Below the pieces are notes generated by a model that saw only the letters and a program-made list of their open reading frames with translations, did not search any database and was not told the DNA's origin. This document shows, one piece after another, positions 10,850-21,280 of a DNA stretch of 64,000 bases (the first letter of the stretch is position 1; every line of letters begins with the position of its first letter). The stretch is from Triatoma infestans (Eukaryota > Arthropoda > Insecta > Hemiptera > Reduviidae): NCBI GenBank assembly GCA_011037195.1, contig JAAEAF010006647.1, positions 1-64,000 of the forward strand, given 5' to 3'. Both the position numbers and the translations under genes were made by a program.

Positions 10850-12040
10850 GAAGAGTTCTGTTGCACTGCGATCTACACGGCCTATTGTGCTCTCTGCACC
10901 ACGGTACCGTAGGCTAGCCTACAGGACCCCGTAAGGGATCTTGATATCTTAGAAAGCTCTAGGGAGAATATGTTCCCCTCCTCCTCCTCATCCTCCTTCT
11001 GGTAACTACCCAGGTTCCTGAATCTTCTCTGAATGGCAGCATCGCAGTCAGTTAGGAGATGTATTGGACCTTTCCTCCATCTTCCGACAGAATCTGCTAG
11101 CATGCTGTCACTCTCCAAGCCTAGCTTTGTCAGATTTCCGCCTGAGACTGCAATACCCCTTGAGGAAACCCGTAAGAATGTGCAGCTTATTGTTACTAAG
11201 GCTGATAAGACCTCTCTGGGTTATAATTTCCTAAGCAGATCGTTGTCTGTGTAACAGTATCCAAAGAGAGCAGAAACAGTATCCAAAGAGAGCAGAGAAG
11301 AGAAACAAATGCTAGGACCACTCTCTCGGATTAGAGTGGGATAAACCATATAAATACACCGACGGGACACAGAGAAGATATAGTTCAATATAGTTCAGCA
11401 ATCTACGTGTAATTACCCCTTCCACTCTACCTTAATCTACCATCTTTACTGTGAAGTCCAGGCAGTCAGTGTAATTTATTATTATTATATAGTATTAACC
11501 AGTATTAACCAAGTCTTGTTAATACATCAAACCAGACCAATTCTTTCCATCCAACCAACTCTATTATACCTGCCTCAGTCCCGTGAGGGAGTACCAGAGT
11601 TGAGACGTCCTTGTTTTCTTCTCCTTCTTGAGTTTCTCTAGGAGAGAGACTGGTTACTGACGCCACAAAATGGTTCAAGCCCCAGAAGTACAGATGCAGC
11701 ACCTTTCCTTGCCAGAGCATCGGCCATCTCATTCCCTTCGATGCCAACATGCCCTGGCACCCAAAAGAGATGACTTTATTCACCCGCCCAGGTCATTAAG
11801 CTTTCCTAGGTATTTCCATACCATTTTAGAGCTTATAACATTAAACCTCAGTGCTCTTAAGGTTCCCTGACTGTCGGAAAGGATTACAATCTTCTGGTTC
11901 CGACATCACCTATCAAGGTTAAATTAAGTGCATCTTCCAATTACGTTGTATTTCCGCCTGGAATTTGCTGGGAAACTTTCCATTGGGTTCTGTTTGGTTC
12001 TTAGCCCAAATACTCTTGGCCCTGAAATGTTTTTGGTGTT
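10850..12040 (-). pseudogene. R1-like LINE: RNase H and C-terminal zinc knuckle, interrupted
   Basis: On the minus strand 12040 to 11525 gives a degraded RNase H: FGLRTKQNP, SDSQGTLRALR, then WVPGHVGIEGNEMADALARK (His and Asp of the active site). After a block at about 11250-11524 the frame continues with KLHILTGFL, a CRFCRKMEE segment and, one frame over, HLLTDCDAAIQRRFRNLGS, forming a CCHC knuckle. This is the RNase H to gag-like knuckle end of insect R1/LOA/Jockey-type ORF2. Stops and frameshifts make it a pseudogene. It is a different, older copy than 19338-20170. Confidence 0.8.
11250..11524 (+). mobile_element. LTR3-like block inside the LINE
   Basis: It begins TGTAACAGTATCCAAAGAGA and contains ATTAGAGTGGGATA, TATAAATAC and TGTGAAGTCCAGGCAG. 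These match landmarks of the block at 35531-35893 (AGAGTGGGAGAC, AAATAC, TGTAAAGTCCAGGAAG). It separates the RNase H and knuckle parts of the LINE, which suggests a solo LTR insertion. The first 24 bp or so are duplicated in tandem (CAGTATCCAAAGAGAGCAGA). The right edge is approximate and no target duplication was identified. Confidence 0.5.
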
Positions 12041-12498
12041 TGTGATGTATGTTTGTAGTAGCACGAACGGTTTTGTAAAAGGGCTTGTATGTATGTTTGA
12101 GATAAAGATAGAAGTATTAGAAATAATCAAGAGATCATACTGTATTTAAAATAGAAATATTCTCTAAGTGAAATTAAGTTACTTTAAAATATCTCAATAA
12201 TAAGCTTATAAGTATAATGAAATTAACTGGAATAAACTCTTATGTTATAACTTAAAGTTGGTACAGTTCTGATGTGTCCTCCTTGGTGTCTACAACAAAA
12301 CTGGCTTGAAAAGAATGTCTTCTAATTGTTCGTTCAATTCCTCCCCTGTGAGAACAATGCTATCAAGGTTCATGAACTTTTCCAATAACTGTACTATTCT
12401 ACCTGAAATGTCCTTTTGCAAGAGAATTATCACATATTCTTGATATTTTTTATTTTTTTTCAAATTAATATATTTTTATGTTTCTTGCATCCATCACA
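12041..12498 (+). mobile_element. LTR4 block, copy 1
   Basis: Runs from TGTGATG to CATCACA and matches 23081-23531 throughout. Shared landmarks are AAAAGGGCTTGTATGTAT, AGAAGTATTA, TTCAATTCCTCCCCTGTGAG, GTCCTTTTGCAAG and TTTATGTTTCTTGCATCCAT. The inverted ends and length suggest an LTR. No target duplication was found at this boundary, so the edges are provisional. It directly abuts the RNase H pseudogene. Confidence 0.5.
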
Positions 12499-12829
12499 GC
12501 CCCATTTCCCTGGAGGTCTATGCATTTAGCATATCAAGTTTATAGGAAATTGTTATAGTCGTTTATTGTCTTTATTGTAAAAAAAAAATTCAAAAACCTA
12601 TTCTGTAAATTCGCACTAATGTGATGCCGAAATTCTAGGTTTGAAGAAAATCGATGTTACCCGAAGTACGATTATTTTTTTTATAATAATTTTTCGGAGG
12701 CATATACAATATGCAAATTTGCAGTAATATGAGAAATTTGTAAGTGTGGTTGCTTACCTGTATGAATGAATAAATCAAAACTATCTAAACTGAGTAAAAA
12801 AAAGTCGTCTGAGTGTTCAATTCAAGGTT
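12499..12829. other. Spacer, nothing recognised
   Basis: AT-rich; no feature recognised. Confidence 0.4.
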
Positions 12830-13005
12830 TTGGGTTCTCCCTCTCTCTCACGCGCACCACATACACACACACACACACACACACATACATATTATATATC
12901 CATATATAAACAATATTTGCTAAAAACATTTTTCCCCCCCCACACAAAGTACTCAAAAACATATATTTCCGGTGAAATCTCCAAGATTTCACTTTTTAAT
13001 AGAGC
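12830..13005 (+). repeat. ETS-repeat right-end fragment with (CA)n
   Basis: A (CA)n tract (about 12860-12885), then GCTAAAAACATTTTT and ACATATATTTCCGGTGAAATCT, reproduces the right end of the ETS-repeat in degraded form. The terminal palindrome is lost. Confidence 0.5.
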
Positions 13006-13274
13006 AATTAATAAACAGTTATAAAATTTTATGACTGACAGTAATTGATAGTTTGAACTGTAAATAAGCTGATATAGTGCATAATCTCACGCTTGCAATT
13101 TTCTGGTGCAATTTTCTTAGGCGGCTTTTGTGTGATCGTTTATCTTCTTCAGCGAAATCTCTTTATAGCTTACTTCAATATAATTATTGAAGATCCTGCT
13201 TAGTTTAAAAGTACAGCTTTACATAAGAACTGTTTGTAGTTGTGATCCAATATTCGAGGCGGTCAAATCAAATG

Positions 13275-13455
13275 CATTGGGGTCTAACAGTGAGACAATA
13301 GTTTCGAAATAGTAAGAAAAATCATGTGTGAAACAGTCACACACCCTAAGGTTTTTCTCTTCCTAGGAGCCTCCACTACTCTGTGACATCAGTAGCGAGG
13401 GAACACTGTCCGGAGACCGATAGTCCATTGAGGAGGCTCCCTGCGCCAATACATC
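13275..13455 (+). repeat. ETS-repeat left-end scrap joined to SINE-A tail
   Basis: CATGTGTGAAACAGTCACAC and TTTTTCTCTTCC resemble the ETS-repeat left terminus. They run straight into CCTAGGAGCCTCCACTACTC and CACTGTCCGGAGACCGATAG, which correspond to the SINE-A tail at 44985-45080. Both parts are truncated. Confidence 0.5.
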
Positions 13456-14254
13456 TATATGTTGAAGCGGTATATACATCAACGCTACTTTATCATTTGA
13501 TTTTATAATTATTATTACAAAGTATAAAAAAATATAAATAATCAATAATCAAATGTCAAATTAAAAACAAAAAAAACACAAAAAAAAGGACTCAAAAAAA
13601 TTAAAATTAACACTCGGATATATAATATATTATTATATATATTATATCTTTTAATTTATTCATTTAATTTAATTATAGTTTACTGTTATAGGTTAAAGTA
13701 ATAAAGAGCATTAAAAAAATAAATAAAAAATATTTTTTTTTTTAAATAAAAAAAAGCGAGCAATGTTGGTCCATGATTCAGCATCTATCTACATCTTTCA
13801 AAGTGACACCCCAGCGGCAAGGCGGGCTAACATAGTTAAACTTAATTAAGAAGGTGCCAAAAGGTGGTCGTCCCTAGTCCATAGCTTTTATAATTGATCT
13901 TCTACAGCTTTGGATTTGTTTTTTATTTAATTTATTATTATTATTATTTATATTAGACTCAAAAAGTAATTTTCGATTTTTTTTTTTAATTATATGTCAA
14001 TGGTCAAATTGTTATATAGGTAAACATAGTTCTTTTATCAAAAATTGCCAATAATAACATCATTAGAAAGGTGACCTATTGCTCACAGTTTTTTTTTTTT
14101 TTTTTGCTAGAGGTTAGCGCAGATATAAAGCCCAAAAATAAGATGACAATGTGATAGATTATTATAAGTCAAAAAAGCAACACACAAAATATACGAAGTT
14201 TTATATTATGCAATTTAACAAAATTGGTGGCTGCTGTTAAAGAAGATACTAGGA
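13456..14254. other. AT-rich spacer
   Basis: Very AT-rich, with an (AT)n-rich patch at 13618-13650 and many A and T homopolymers. No gene recognised. Confidence 0.5.
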
Positions 14255-14316
14255 AACAATGCCAAAAATGGCACTACAGGTTAACCGATTTTCTTTAAAC
14301 TCAGAATTTCAGCAAT
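14255..14316 (+). repeat. ETS-repeat fragment
   Basis: GGCACTACAGGTTAACCGAT and TTCTTTAAACTCAGAATTTC match the unit start of the ETS-repeat, with the motif mutated. It stops at the foldback. Confidence 0.45.
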
Positions 14317-14482
14317 AATTTTACTCCTCATTAATTACAGATCTTACTCGAACTGGCCTCCACCATTGAAGATGCATATTTCTTTGGCCATAAGGTATCA
14401 TTGGCAGGAAAGAGCATGTCTATGCATCTCTAATGGTGGAGGCCAGTTCGAATAAGATCTGTAATTAATGAAGAGTAAAATT
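14317..14482. repeat. Long foldback (about 61-bp arms, 44-nt loop)
   Basis: Arm 1 (14317-14377: AATTTTACTCCTCATTAATT to GATGCAT) and arm 2 (14422-14482) are reverse complements, with about three mismatches seen by eye (for example TACTCCTC/TACTCTTC, TTACTCG/TTATTCG, CATTGAAGATG/CATTAGAGATG). The loop is 14378-14421. If transcribed it would form a near-perfect hairpin of about 166 nt. It may be a foldback or miniature transposon, or a hairpin-RNA precursor. No coding sequence is involved. Confidence 0.85.
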
Positions 14483-15380
14483 TAGAATTAAATAGTACTT
14501 TTCTTCTTATTCAATCAAAAAACCGTTATAATATCATTTTGAAATTTCTTATAAGAATCATGTTTTCATTCATAACTTGTAAAACATCGCTCAAAGAAAA
14601 AAAAAACGTTCAAGTAACTTTTTCTTACAAAAAAATAGAGGAATCTATTTCTTAAATAAAAAAACCACACCTCTCCATTTGAAAAAAATGAAGTTGGTAC
14701 CTGTATCTCACTTCAGGAAGCACCAAAACAAATTTGCAAATTAAATTTGGATTTCTAACAAAAAACTACGGGGACACTTATTTCTTAGTTTTTTTTTTTT
14801 TCTAGCTATCTTAGTTTCCGATAAAAAGTCTTATCCATATACCTTGGGACACCCTGCATATAGAGAAATTGATTGTCCAAAATCCTATTTTGGAAAAGAT
14901 TGCGAACCTGGTTCGAATATATTACTTGGGGCGCCCCGCCAGTATTTCAAGTATTTCAATTTTTCTTACCGTTAAAAGTCTTCTTTTTTTTTCCTTTTTT
15001 TTTGTTAGTTCATTTATATTTTCATTTAAAGGAAATATATTTTGTGACTATTGCTTTTTTACTATAAGATTGTTTTTCTTTTCTTTAAATTTGAGACCTA
15101 ATTTTATATTGCCCAAAACCACGAACCAGCTTAAATGGAAGTAAGTATAATTATTATATCAACCAAAGATATCCTTATCTATCCTTATCTAGTATACAAG
15201 ATGGGTAGTTGGTATGCGAAGTTTAAAGAAAATCATGATAGTGTAGTGGAAGAAGGAAATAGAAAAATATTAGTTTATAGTTTCGAATATTTTATAGTAT
15301 CCAAAATAGTATCTTTTTAATATTTTATAATTATCTTAGTGCTGTGAATTTAACTTCAAAAAGAGTGTATTTTAGTGTCA
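14483..15380. other. Spacer, nothing recognised
   Basis: AT-rich with T-runs. Short open frames around 14870-15144 and 15135-15320 have low-complexity composition and no motif, so I do not call them. Confidence 0.45.
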
Positions 15381-15599
15381 GGTACTGTAAATTCGGGTCA
15401 TGGCAAATAGAAAAACAAAGGCACAAAATCCCGTTAGGTTAATTATTTTGTACAAGAAAATTCCCCCGCTAGAGAGAGAGCACTTCCCAAGAAAAGAGTC
15501 AGACTTCAGCCTTCAAACAAGACAGAAGTATTCTGCTTCCAAAGCCAGAACAGAAGACTTCAGGAATCGTTCTCTTAGTATCAGTGCCAGTTTCACAGT

Positions 15600-15768
15600 A
15601 TATTAAATAAGTTTATAATATCAAATAACTTGCTGTTATTATTTTTACAGAATATATTTATTGTTAACAGTGGTGATTTCTTAATTATTCTGAATACTTC
15701 TATCTCTTCCTCAATCATACTTACAAGCCCTAATACGAAACCGCTCGTGCTACACAACCAACTACACA
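15600..15768 (-). mobile_element. LTR4 fragment, copy 3
   Basis: On the minus strand TGTGATGATTGTGTAGTTGG, GTAGCACGAGCGGTTTCGTA, TAGGGCTTGTAAGTATGATT and AGATAGAAGTATTCAGAATA match the 5-prime third of the LTR4 blocks at 12041 and 23081. The rest (15381-15599) is not recognisable as the same family. Confidence 0.5.
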
Positions 15769-15789
15769 ATCATCACACCATTACATTGC

Positions 15790-16090
15790 AATAGCCAGTT
15801 TCAAGAAAATTGCTAAAAACTGAAAAGAACATTTAATAAAGTTGCTCCCCTTTTCTGTTGATGGTTTTTAACTAAAACCTTCATATGGTAGGCGGTGGTG
15901 TTGGTATCTAAACTAAATATCTACGTGCGATTTTTCATTCACATAAACAAGCTGAAAAACACATACACACACACACTCACAAAGTCACCATTTGCTTAAT
16001 TGTTGTACGAGAAACTATTGCGATCTTATCGAATTTTGAAAATTGAGTCTTCACTGTAAGTAGATGTTTTGAGGTACCCTGAATCAGAAA
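15790..16090 (+). repeat. ETS-repeat degraded right half
   Basis: CAGTTTCAAGAAAATTGCTA, GATGGTTTTTAACT, a GGTATCTAAACTAAATATC segment, GATTTTTCATTC, a CA-rich tract (15960-15978), TTATCGAATTTTGAAAATTG and TTTGAGGTACCCTGA follow the order of the ETS-repeat right half, but strongly diverged. Confidence 0.45.
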
Positions 16091-16263
16091 ACGTGGTTTG
16101 GTGAGACGTTTTTATTAGTTTAGGAATCTCCCATTCATATATCGTGAAGAGGCAGTATCTAAAGTCAAAATTATATCTTTGCAAAATTGCAGGAGAGAAA
16201 GTAGAGTGAGTTTTTCACATCAGACATTTCTTTCTCACAAGACTTAAAAATAGATGACAATTT

Positions 16264-17220
16264 CATACTTACCTACCTACCTACCCCTTGGCGCTACGGC
16301 CCTACAAGAGCCTGGGCCTCCTCCACAATCCTACTCCACTCTTCTCTTTCCTGGGCGTGTCTTCTCCATCTTCTCATTCCCATTCTTTTCAATAACTCTT
16401 CCACATCTCCCAGCCATCTCAATCGGGGACGTCCTTTTCTAGGGCATCCTCCCGGTTTCCCTTCCAACAGCTTTTTTGGAACCCTGGCCTTCGGACATTC
16501 GTTCTACATGCCCCAGCCATCTCAGCTGGTTTTTCCTTACAAAGGCTACCAAGTCTGGTTCATTATATATTTGGCGGAGCTCAGCGTTTTTTCTTATCCT
16601 CCAGATGCCATTTTCACAGACAGGTCCATATATTCTTCTGAGTATCTTCCTTTCCCATATATTTAGCATTCTCTCTGTTTCCTTCGTAAGTACCCAGGTT
16701 TCACAACCATATGTGACCACAGGTCTTATGATTGTTTTGTAAATAAGGACCTTCGCTCTGTTTGTCAGACCTCTAAACTTCAGCGGTTTTTGAAGTGCGA
16801 AGTAGCACTTGTTTCCGGAAGCCAATCTGGCCTTAATCGCTTCAGAGGTTTCATTCTTTTCTGTCACTAGAGCTCCTAAATACTTGAACTGACTGACTGT
16901 CTTGAATTCGTGGGTTCCAAAACACACACTTTCTTCTCTTCTTTCGGAATTTCTTGTTGCCCTCATGTACACAGTCTTTTCATCATTTATTTGTAAACCT
17001 AATTTATTGCAGCCCTTTCAAATTCCTCGAAAGCCCCTGCTAGCGCTGATCTTGAGCGAGCTGATACCAGCACATCATCTGCGTACGCGAGATGTTGCGA
17101 CATCCTATTATAAATTGTGCCATTTGCATTTGTACGAATTGCTCTAATTGCATATTCGAGTGCTAGATTAAAAAGTGTGGGGGACAGAGGCCCATACTTA
17201 GGGGGCCTTAATTCCCAGTA
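16264..17220 (-). pseudogene. LINE RT C-terminal half with complete 3-prime end
   Basis: On the minus strand the RT begins within the LRxGxxLSPTLFNLALEYAIR block (the expected QGD reads PKYGP) and continues with HLAYADDVLVSARSRSALA (YADD) and EFERAA. After a shift near 16972 it has FKYLGALVTEKNETSEAIKA, GLTNRAKVLIYKTIIRPVVT, YGCETWVLT, ERKILRRIYGPVCENG and LRWLGHVERM. The tail GRPRLRWLGDVEELLKRMG ends in VEEAQALVGP plus TAG. It is followed by a GTAG tetranucleotide tail (plus strand TACCTACCTACC, about 16268-16286). The first RT blocks and the endonuclease are absent, and frameshifts near 16440 and 16985 break it. Same general LINE type as 2606-3438 and 4318-5210. Confidence 0.88.
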
Positions 17221-17300
17221 AAAATTCAATTCCGAAAATTTTGACGAACTTTAACAATACTTTCTTTCATTAAACTGAATATAGGAGAGCAAAGTAAAAA
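17221..17300 (+). repeat. ETS-repeat right-terminus scrap
   Basis: TTCCGAAAATTTTGACGAAC and AATACTTTCTTTC resemble the TCGAAAATTTGACACGATTA..ATACTT right end of the repeat. It abuts the 5-prime truncation point of the LINE. Confidence 0.35.
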
Positions 17301-17974
17301 AAAAAATGCAGATTTATTTCAGATTTTTTATTTTTATTTTTAATTGTTTACTAAGTCAAAATTAATTTATAAAAAAAAAAAAGAAAAAAAAAGATCAATC
17401 TATTGCACATGATGTTTCTTAATCGTCGTGATTGTAGAATTTTTTACAAGTAATGACATCTTACATCATTATTGTGACCTGATCTTTTACTTCCTAGCCC
17501 TGGAGAGAAAGGAGATTCTTAAGATATCAAACACTAAAGGTTAAGTACGAAATCATATTTCAACGATAATGATATTCGAATATAGTAATGACAATGTTTC
17601 TAGAATTATATTTATAATATCTTGTCGAACATAAATCTTGTTTATAAAGAAAAATATGATAATTTTTTTTTTTTTAATTCAAATTTTACCTATTTGTCGT
17701 AAGGAAGTGTGGATGAACAAGTATCAGCGGTACCAACATACTCGTAAGCAAGTGCTCTAGAAGAGCACAACAATAATTATGGAACCAAATCAAATAATAT
17801 TCCATACAAATAACCTAAAAAATCAGTTGGTTTTTTTTTTAAATTAAAAAAAATAAGTTTCACAAAGAGTAAAATTTGAACTGTAAACAAAATTTGTCAT
17901 TTTATATACATAAATTGTAATAACATTTATACTTTTACACTTACGATCTTACGAACGAACTTACCCGATCTTAC
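17301..17974. other. AT-rich spacer
   Basis: A and T homopolymers; nothing recognised. Confidence 0.45.
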
Positions 17975-18015
17975 CCGGAGTTAAAAAAGTTGTTTTTAGC
18001 AAATGTATTGTGTTG

Positions 18016-18050
<35 letters not shown>

Positions 18051-18772
18051 AACAGCATAGTTCAAAATCAAAAAAACCGTAGCAAGTTCAAACTTGATAT
18101 TCTGTTTAGATATCACCATAGGATCTGACAGTACGTTATTTGTCAAAATTCCTCAACCGGAAGTTGCACTTTAAAAGATTTTCTTTAAACTTGGTATATC
18201 AACTCCACATACAAAGTGCTACAACTTACATTTGAAACATTTCCCTGAACATTCTGTCTTCTAAATAATGTTAATTAGAATTAAATATGTTGTTGAATTT
18301 CTGAGTTAGAAAAAAATCGGATGGCCGGAAGTACGTTTACTTCACCACCTTAAGCTAAATGATTTATTCACTTTTTTTTGCGATTTTCCCAGAAATGGCT
18401 CCGGAAGATTTTCTTGAAACAATATATATAAACTACTCATACAAAGATCTACAACTTTTATTTAAAACATTTCTTTGGGAAAATTCATTTAAGGGCACTT
18501 CTAGGGAAGGGGTGGAGTTATGTTTTTCTCTTAAGTGCTGCCATAATTGATTATACAATTCTATTATTCAAACAAAATTAATTAGAAATAAATAGATAGC
18601 TGAAATTTCGACTTTCAAGAAATGAATAGCCAGGAAGTGCGCTTTTACTGAACGTTTTTTTTTTCATTTTTCGACGAATTTCATTAAATTTGGTGCAATA
18701 ACTAAAAATTTGTCAAGTATAATTTTGAGGACTGGAGTAAGAGAAAGTTGTGTGAGTGTTTCACACCAAAGT
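17975..18772 (-). repeat. ETS-repeat copy D
   Basis: Minus-strand copy lacking the terminal palindrome. Present are the TTTTAGCAAATG segment, a (GT)n plus (GTAT)n microsatellite (18016-18050), GTGAACAGCATAGTTC, ACCGGAAGTT at 18156, GCCGGAAGTA near 18325, a mutated third site (GCCAGGAAGTG, near 18630) and the complete left terminus (GGAGTAAGAGAAAGTTGTGT to GAGTGTTTCACACC). No coding potential. Confidence 0.7.
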
Positions 18773-19337
18773 TTTTTTTTTTTATTTTTGTAAATATCAA
18801 ATACCAGAAACTTTATCTTTCTTGTTTGTTACAAGGTAAATAACTGTTTGTTAAAGCATAACTCATATTAAGTGAATTATTTATTGCTTTAGTTATGAAA
18901 AAAAAAAGTCAAATTTTTTGTAGCTACAACATCATTCATAAATAATAAAACTGAGAATAGTGGCTATTATAATGTTGGCTATATATATAGGGAGGAATTC
19001 CGTAGGAAGAATAAATAAAAGCAAGAAAAATAAATCTAGAGAAGTTGATGATATTTGTGTTAAAGGTCAGCGGCAGAAAATAGGAGGAGGAGGAGGTTGC
19101 AAAGATCGTGAATCATGGAAGAAGAAGAAGAAGTCAACTTAACTAGACAGTATAGCCCTACAATGATTAGGGAATGGACATAATGGTAAAAACCTGGTAT
19201 TCGTGGGCATCGTAGTGGATCTTCTTTTATTTCATGCTTTATAAATTTTATAAAATGAATTGCATTGAACTGGGGATATTCTACGAGTAATTTAAAAATA
19301 AGAGAAAGTAAAGAAAATCTAGTGAGAAATACTCATG
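18773..19337. other. Low-complexity spacer
   Basis: Includes a GGAGGAGGAGG run and a GAAGAAGAAGAAG run (about 19083-19132). The open frame at 18960-19142 is Lys/Gly low complexity and is not called. Confidence 0.45.
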
Positions 19338-20170
19338 CGACTTTCTCTTGCTGCTAGCCCTGAAGGCACTTTCCTCACACCAAATAGTCTCAAGACTGGT
19401 GTGGGACTGCCTACTTGCCCTCACCGAGGTGGGTACTCGGAATAAACTGACACTCGCCTGGGTGCCGGGGCATGCGGGGTTCCTGGGCAATGAGTAGCGA
19501 GGGAGGGCTCGCAGGAATACCTTTATAGGCCCCGAACCCTTCTGCGGCTTGTCCAGGAGCCTCATTCAAACTTCTATCAGGGGGTGGATAGAAGATCAGC
19601 GTCTGCGTTGGTGGGAGGGAACACTAGGACAGAGGCAGGCAAAGCTCTTCATTAAAAGACATTTGCCTAAATTTACCAAAGACCTACCGAGCCAAACCCG
19701 AAGGGATATAAGGTTAATTGTGGGTCTACTAACAGGGCATAGTAGGCTGAATAGACACATGCACCACCTACAACTTGCGGATAGTGCGGTATGCCGATTC
19801 TGCAAGGTAGAGGAGGAGACCCCGGCGCACATCCTTTGTGAGTGCGCCGGCCTGGCGAGGATTAGGTTTCTTCAACTGGGGACGGGCAATCCCGAAGCTG
19901 AAAGCTTCATGACGGAGCCGCTCTCAGCTTTGCTAGGATTGATTAGGAGGGCAAAGCTGGGGGCTGTTCTGTAACTTAAGGGGATCCACAATAGACCTCA
20001 TTTTGTAGGTCGCAGTGGAATGAGGCTCCCCCCCCCCCGATTCTATTCTATTTACACTAGGTAAAAAAATCCTCCCTAGGATGGATGAATATTCGAAACC
20101 GGTCAGGAACCAATATGCGTGCTACGACGGATAAAATAGCGGATGTCAGCCACATTTTTAATATTCGTAG
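19338..20170 (+). pseudogene. R1-like LINE 3-prime end: RNase H and zinc knuckle (copy 1)
   Basis: Upstream of 19500 the frame reads LKALSSHQIVSRLVWDCL and LAWVPGHAGFLGNE followed by a stop. Compared with copy 2 (45790-46510) this stop comes from a 13-bp deletion partly offset by a 1-bp insertion. Downstream an intact stretch of about 141 codons (19549-19974) carries RLRWWEGT, RRDIRLIVGLLTGHSRLNR, the CCHC knuckle (CRFCKVEEETPAHILCEC) and an EPLSALLGLIRRAKL tail. The 3-prime UTR continues to about 20170 with a C-run. Only 4 of 141 residues differ from copy 2. Truncated, hence non-functional. Confidence 0.85.
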
Positions 20171-20194
20171 TGGCTGATAATTTAGTTTCCTAAT

Positions 20195-20668
20195 AAGATT
20201 GTAGATTATTGTAGGGGATTATTGCATTGTGACGTGAAAGATCTATTGTGCTCCCCCGGAGGCTTCCCAATGCACAGCCGGCCTCCAAGCAGCGTTCTTT
20301 AGCTACAGACAACCCTGCACATCATCGGCCAGTGAGTTGTAGGGGCTCCTTGGAAGAGAATATCTAATGGCAGCCTCTGATGGATTCAAAACCGGGATCT
20401 CAGCGTTGCTAGTCCAACGTTACCACTGAGCTAATCACTTCCTTCTCCCTTCGCTTTTGCCAGTTATCTAGGGACGGAGACCCTAGTTTTTTGATCTGTG
20501 TTTGTCCTTGTGTGTAAAGTGTAGAAGGTATGTAGTTTAAGTGTATTGTGTAATGTTGTGAGGAAGTGCATGGAGTATTGAGCTGTGGTAACCCAATGGT
20601 CGCTACTCCCCAAGTAACTGCATGCAACAGATACCTATTTCTGGCTAAACGTACCCATAGTTAAACAC
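20195..20668 (-). repeat. SINE-A, near-complete copy
   Basis: Minus strand. A roughly 200-bp head (GTATCTGTTGCATGCAGTTA, TTGGGGAGTAGCGACC, CTCCGTCCCTAG) precedes a tRNA-like region with A box GATTAGCTCAGTGGTAACG (about 20418-20436) and a mutated B box. The tail has CTCACTGGCCGATGATGTGC, CTTGGAGGCCGGCTGTGCAT and TACAATAATCTACAATC at 20195. It is joined to the LINE 3-prime UTR in the same arrangement as at 45355-46510. Confidence 0.75.
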
Positions 20669-20669
20669 A

Positions 20670-20922
20670 TTCTCATTAATCTAATGGTAAAATTATTTAT
20701 AATTCAGCGAATTAATTTTTTATAATGTAATAGTTAAAATACTTGTCAGAATTCTTAAGTTGGAAAAAAATCTATTTAGAGTGCGCGATTTAACAGAATA
20801 GGTTTCTGAATATTTGAGAATTTTCTCTTAAAATGCTCCATTAATTTTCTGTAAACTTGGAATGTTTACTGTATTGTTATATAAACCTATCACTTTTATT
20901 TCAAACATTTTACTGGAAACTA
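20670..20922 (-). repeat. Repeat X, degraded ETS-repeat relative (copy 1)
   Basis: Reverse complement of 44400-44690: AATTCAGCGAATTA, GTCAGAATTCTTAAGTTGGA and TTTAGAGTGCGCGA are shared, as is the AACCTATTCTG segment read on the other strand. Its GAGAATTTTCTCTTAAAATGC part aligns with the GAGAAAATCGC-type segment of the ETS-repeat. It stands next to the 5-prime end of a SINE-A in both places. Confidence 0.5.
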
Positions 20923-20943
20923 TTATTATTATTATTATTATTG
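20920..20943. repeat. (ATT)n microsatellite
   Basis: About eight ATT units between repeat X and the next SINE. Confidence 0.9.
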
Positions 20944-20947
20944 GTTA

Positions 20948-21280
20948 AAATTGTACAACACTGCCCAATCATCGGACAGTGAGTTGTAGAGGCTGCTAGG
21001 AAGAAAAAATGTAAGGGCAGCATGCTGGATTCGAACCCGGGTTTTCCGCGTTGCTAGTCCAGCGCGCTACCACTTAGCTAATACCTTCCTTCTCCCTTGG
21101 CATTCGCCAGTTCACTAGGGACGGAGATCCTAGATTGTGTACTGTGTTTGACCTTGTCTGTAAAGTGTATAGTGTATGTACTTCCAGTATATTGTGTACT
21201 GTGCATGGAGTACTGAGCTGTGGTAACCCGTGGACTCGCTACTTCCCAAGTAACTGCATGCAATAGATATGATTCTTGCG
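20948..21280 (-). repeat. SINE-A, tail-truncated copy
   Basis: Minus strand: the head (ATCTATTGCATGCAGTTACT, GGGAAGTAGCGAGTCC, CTCCGTCCCTAG), an A box (TTAGCTAAGTGGTAGCGCGC), a B box (GGGTTCGAATCC) and the first part of the tail (CTCACTGTCCGATGATTGGG) are present. The last 100 bp or so of the family tail is missing. Confidence 0.7.
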
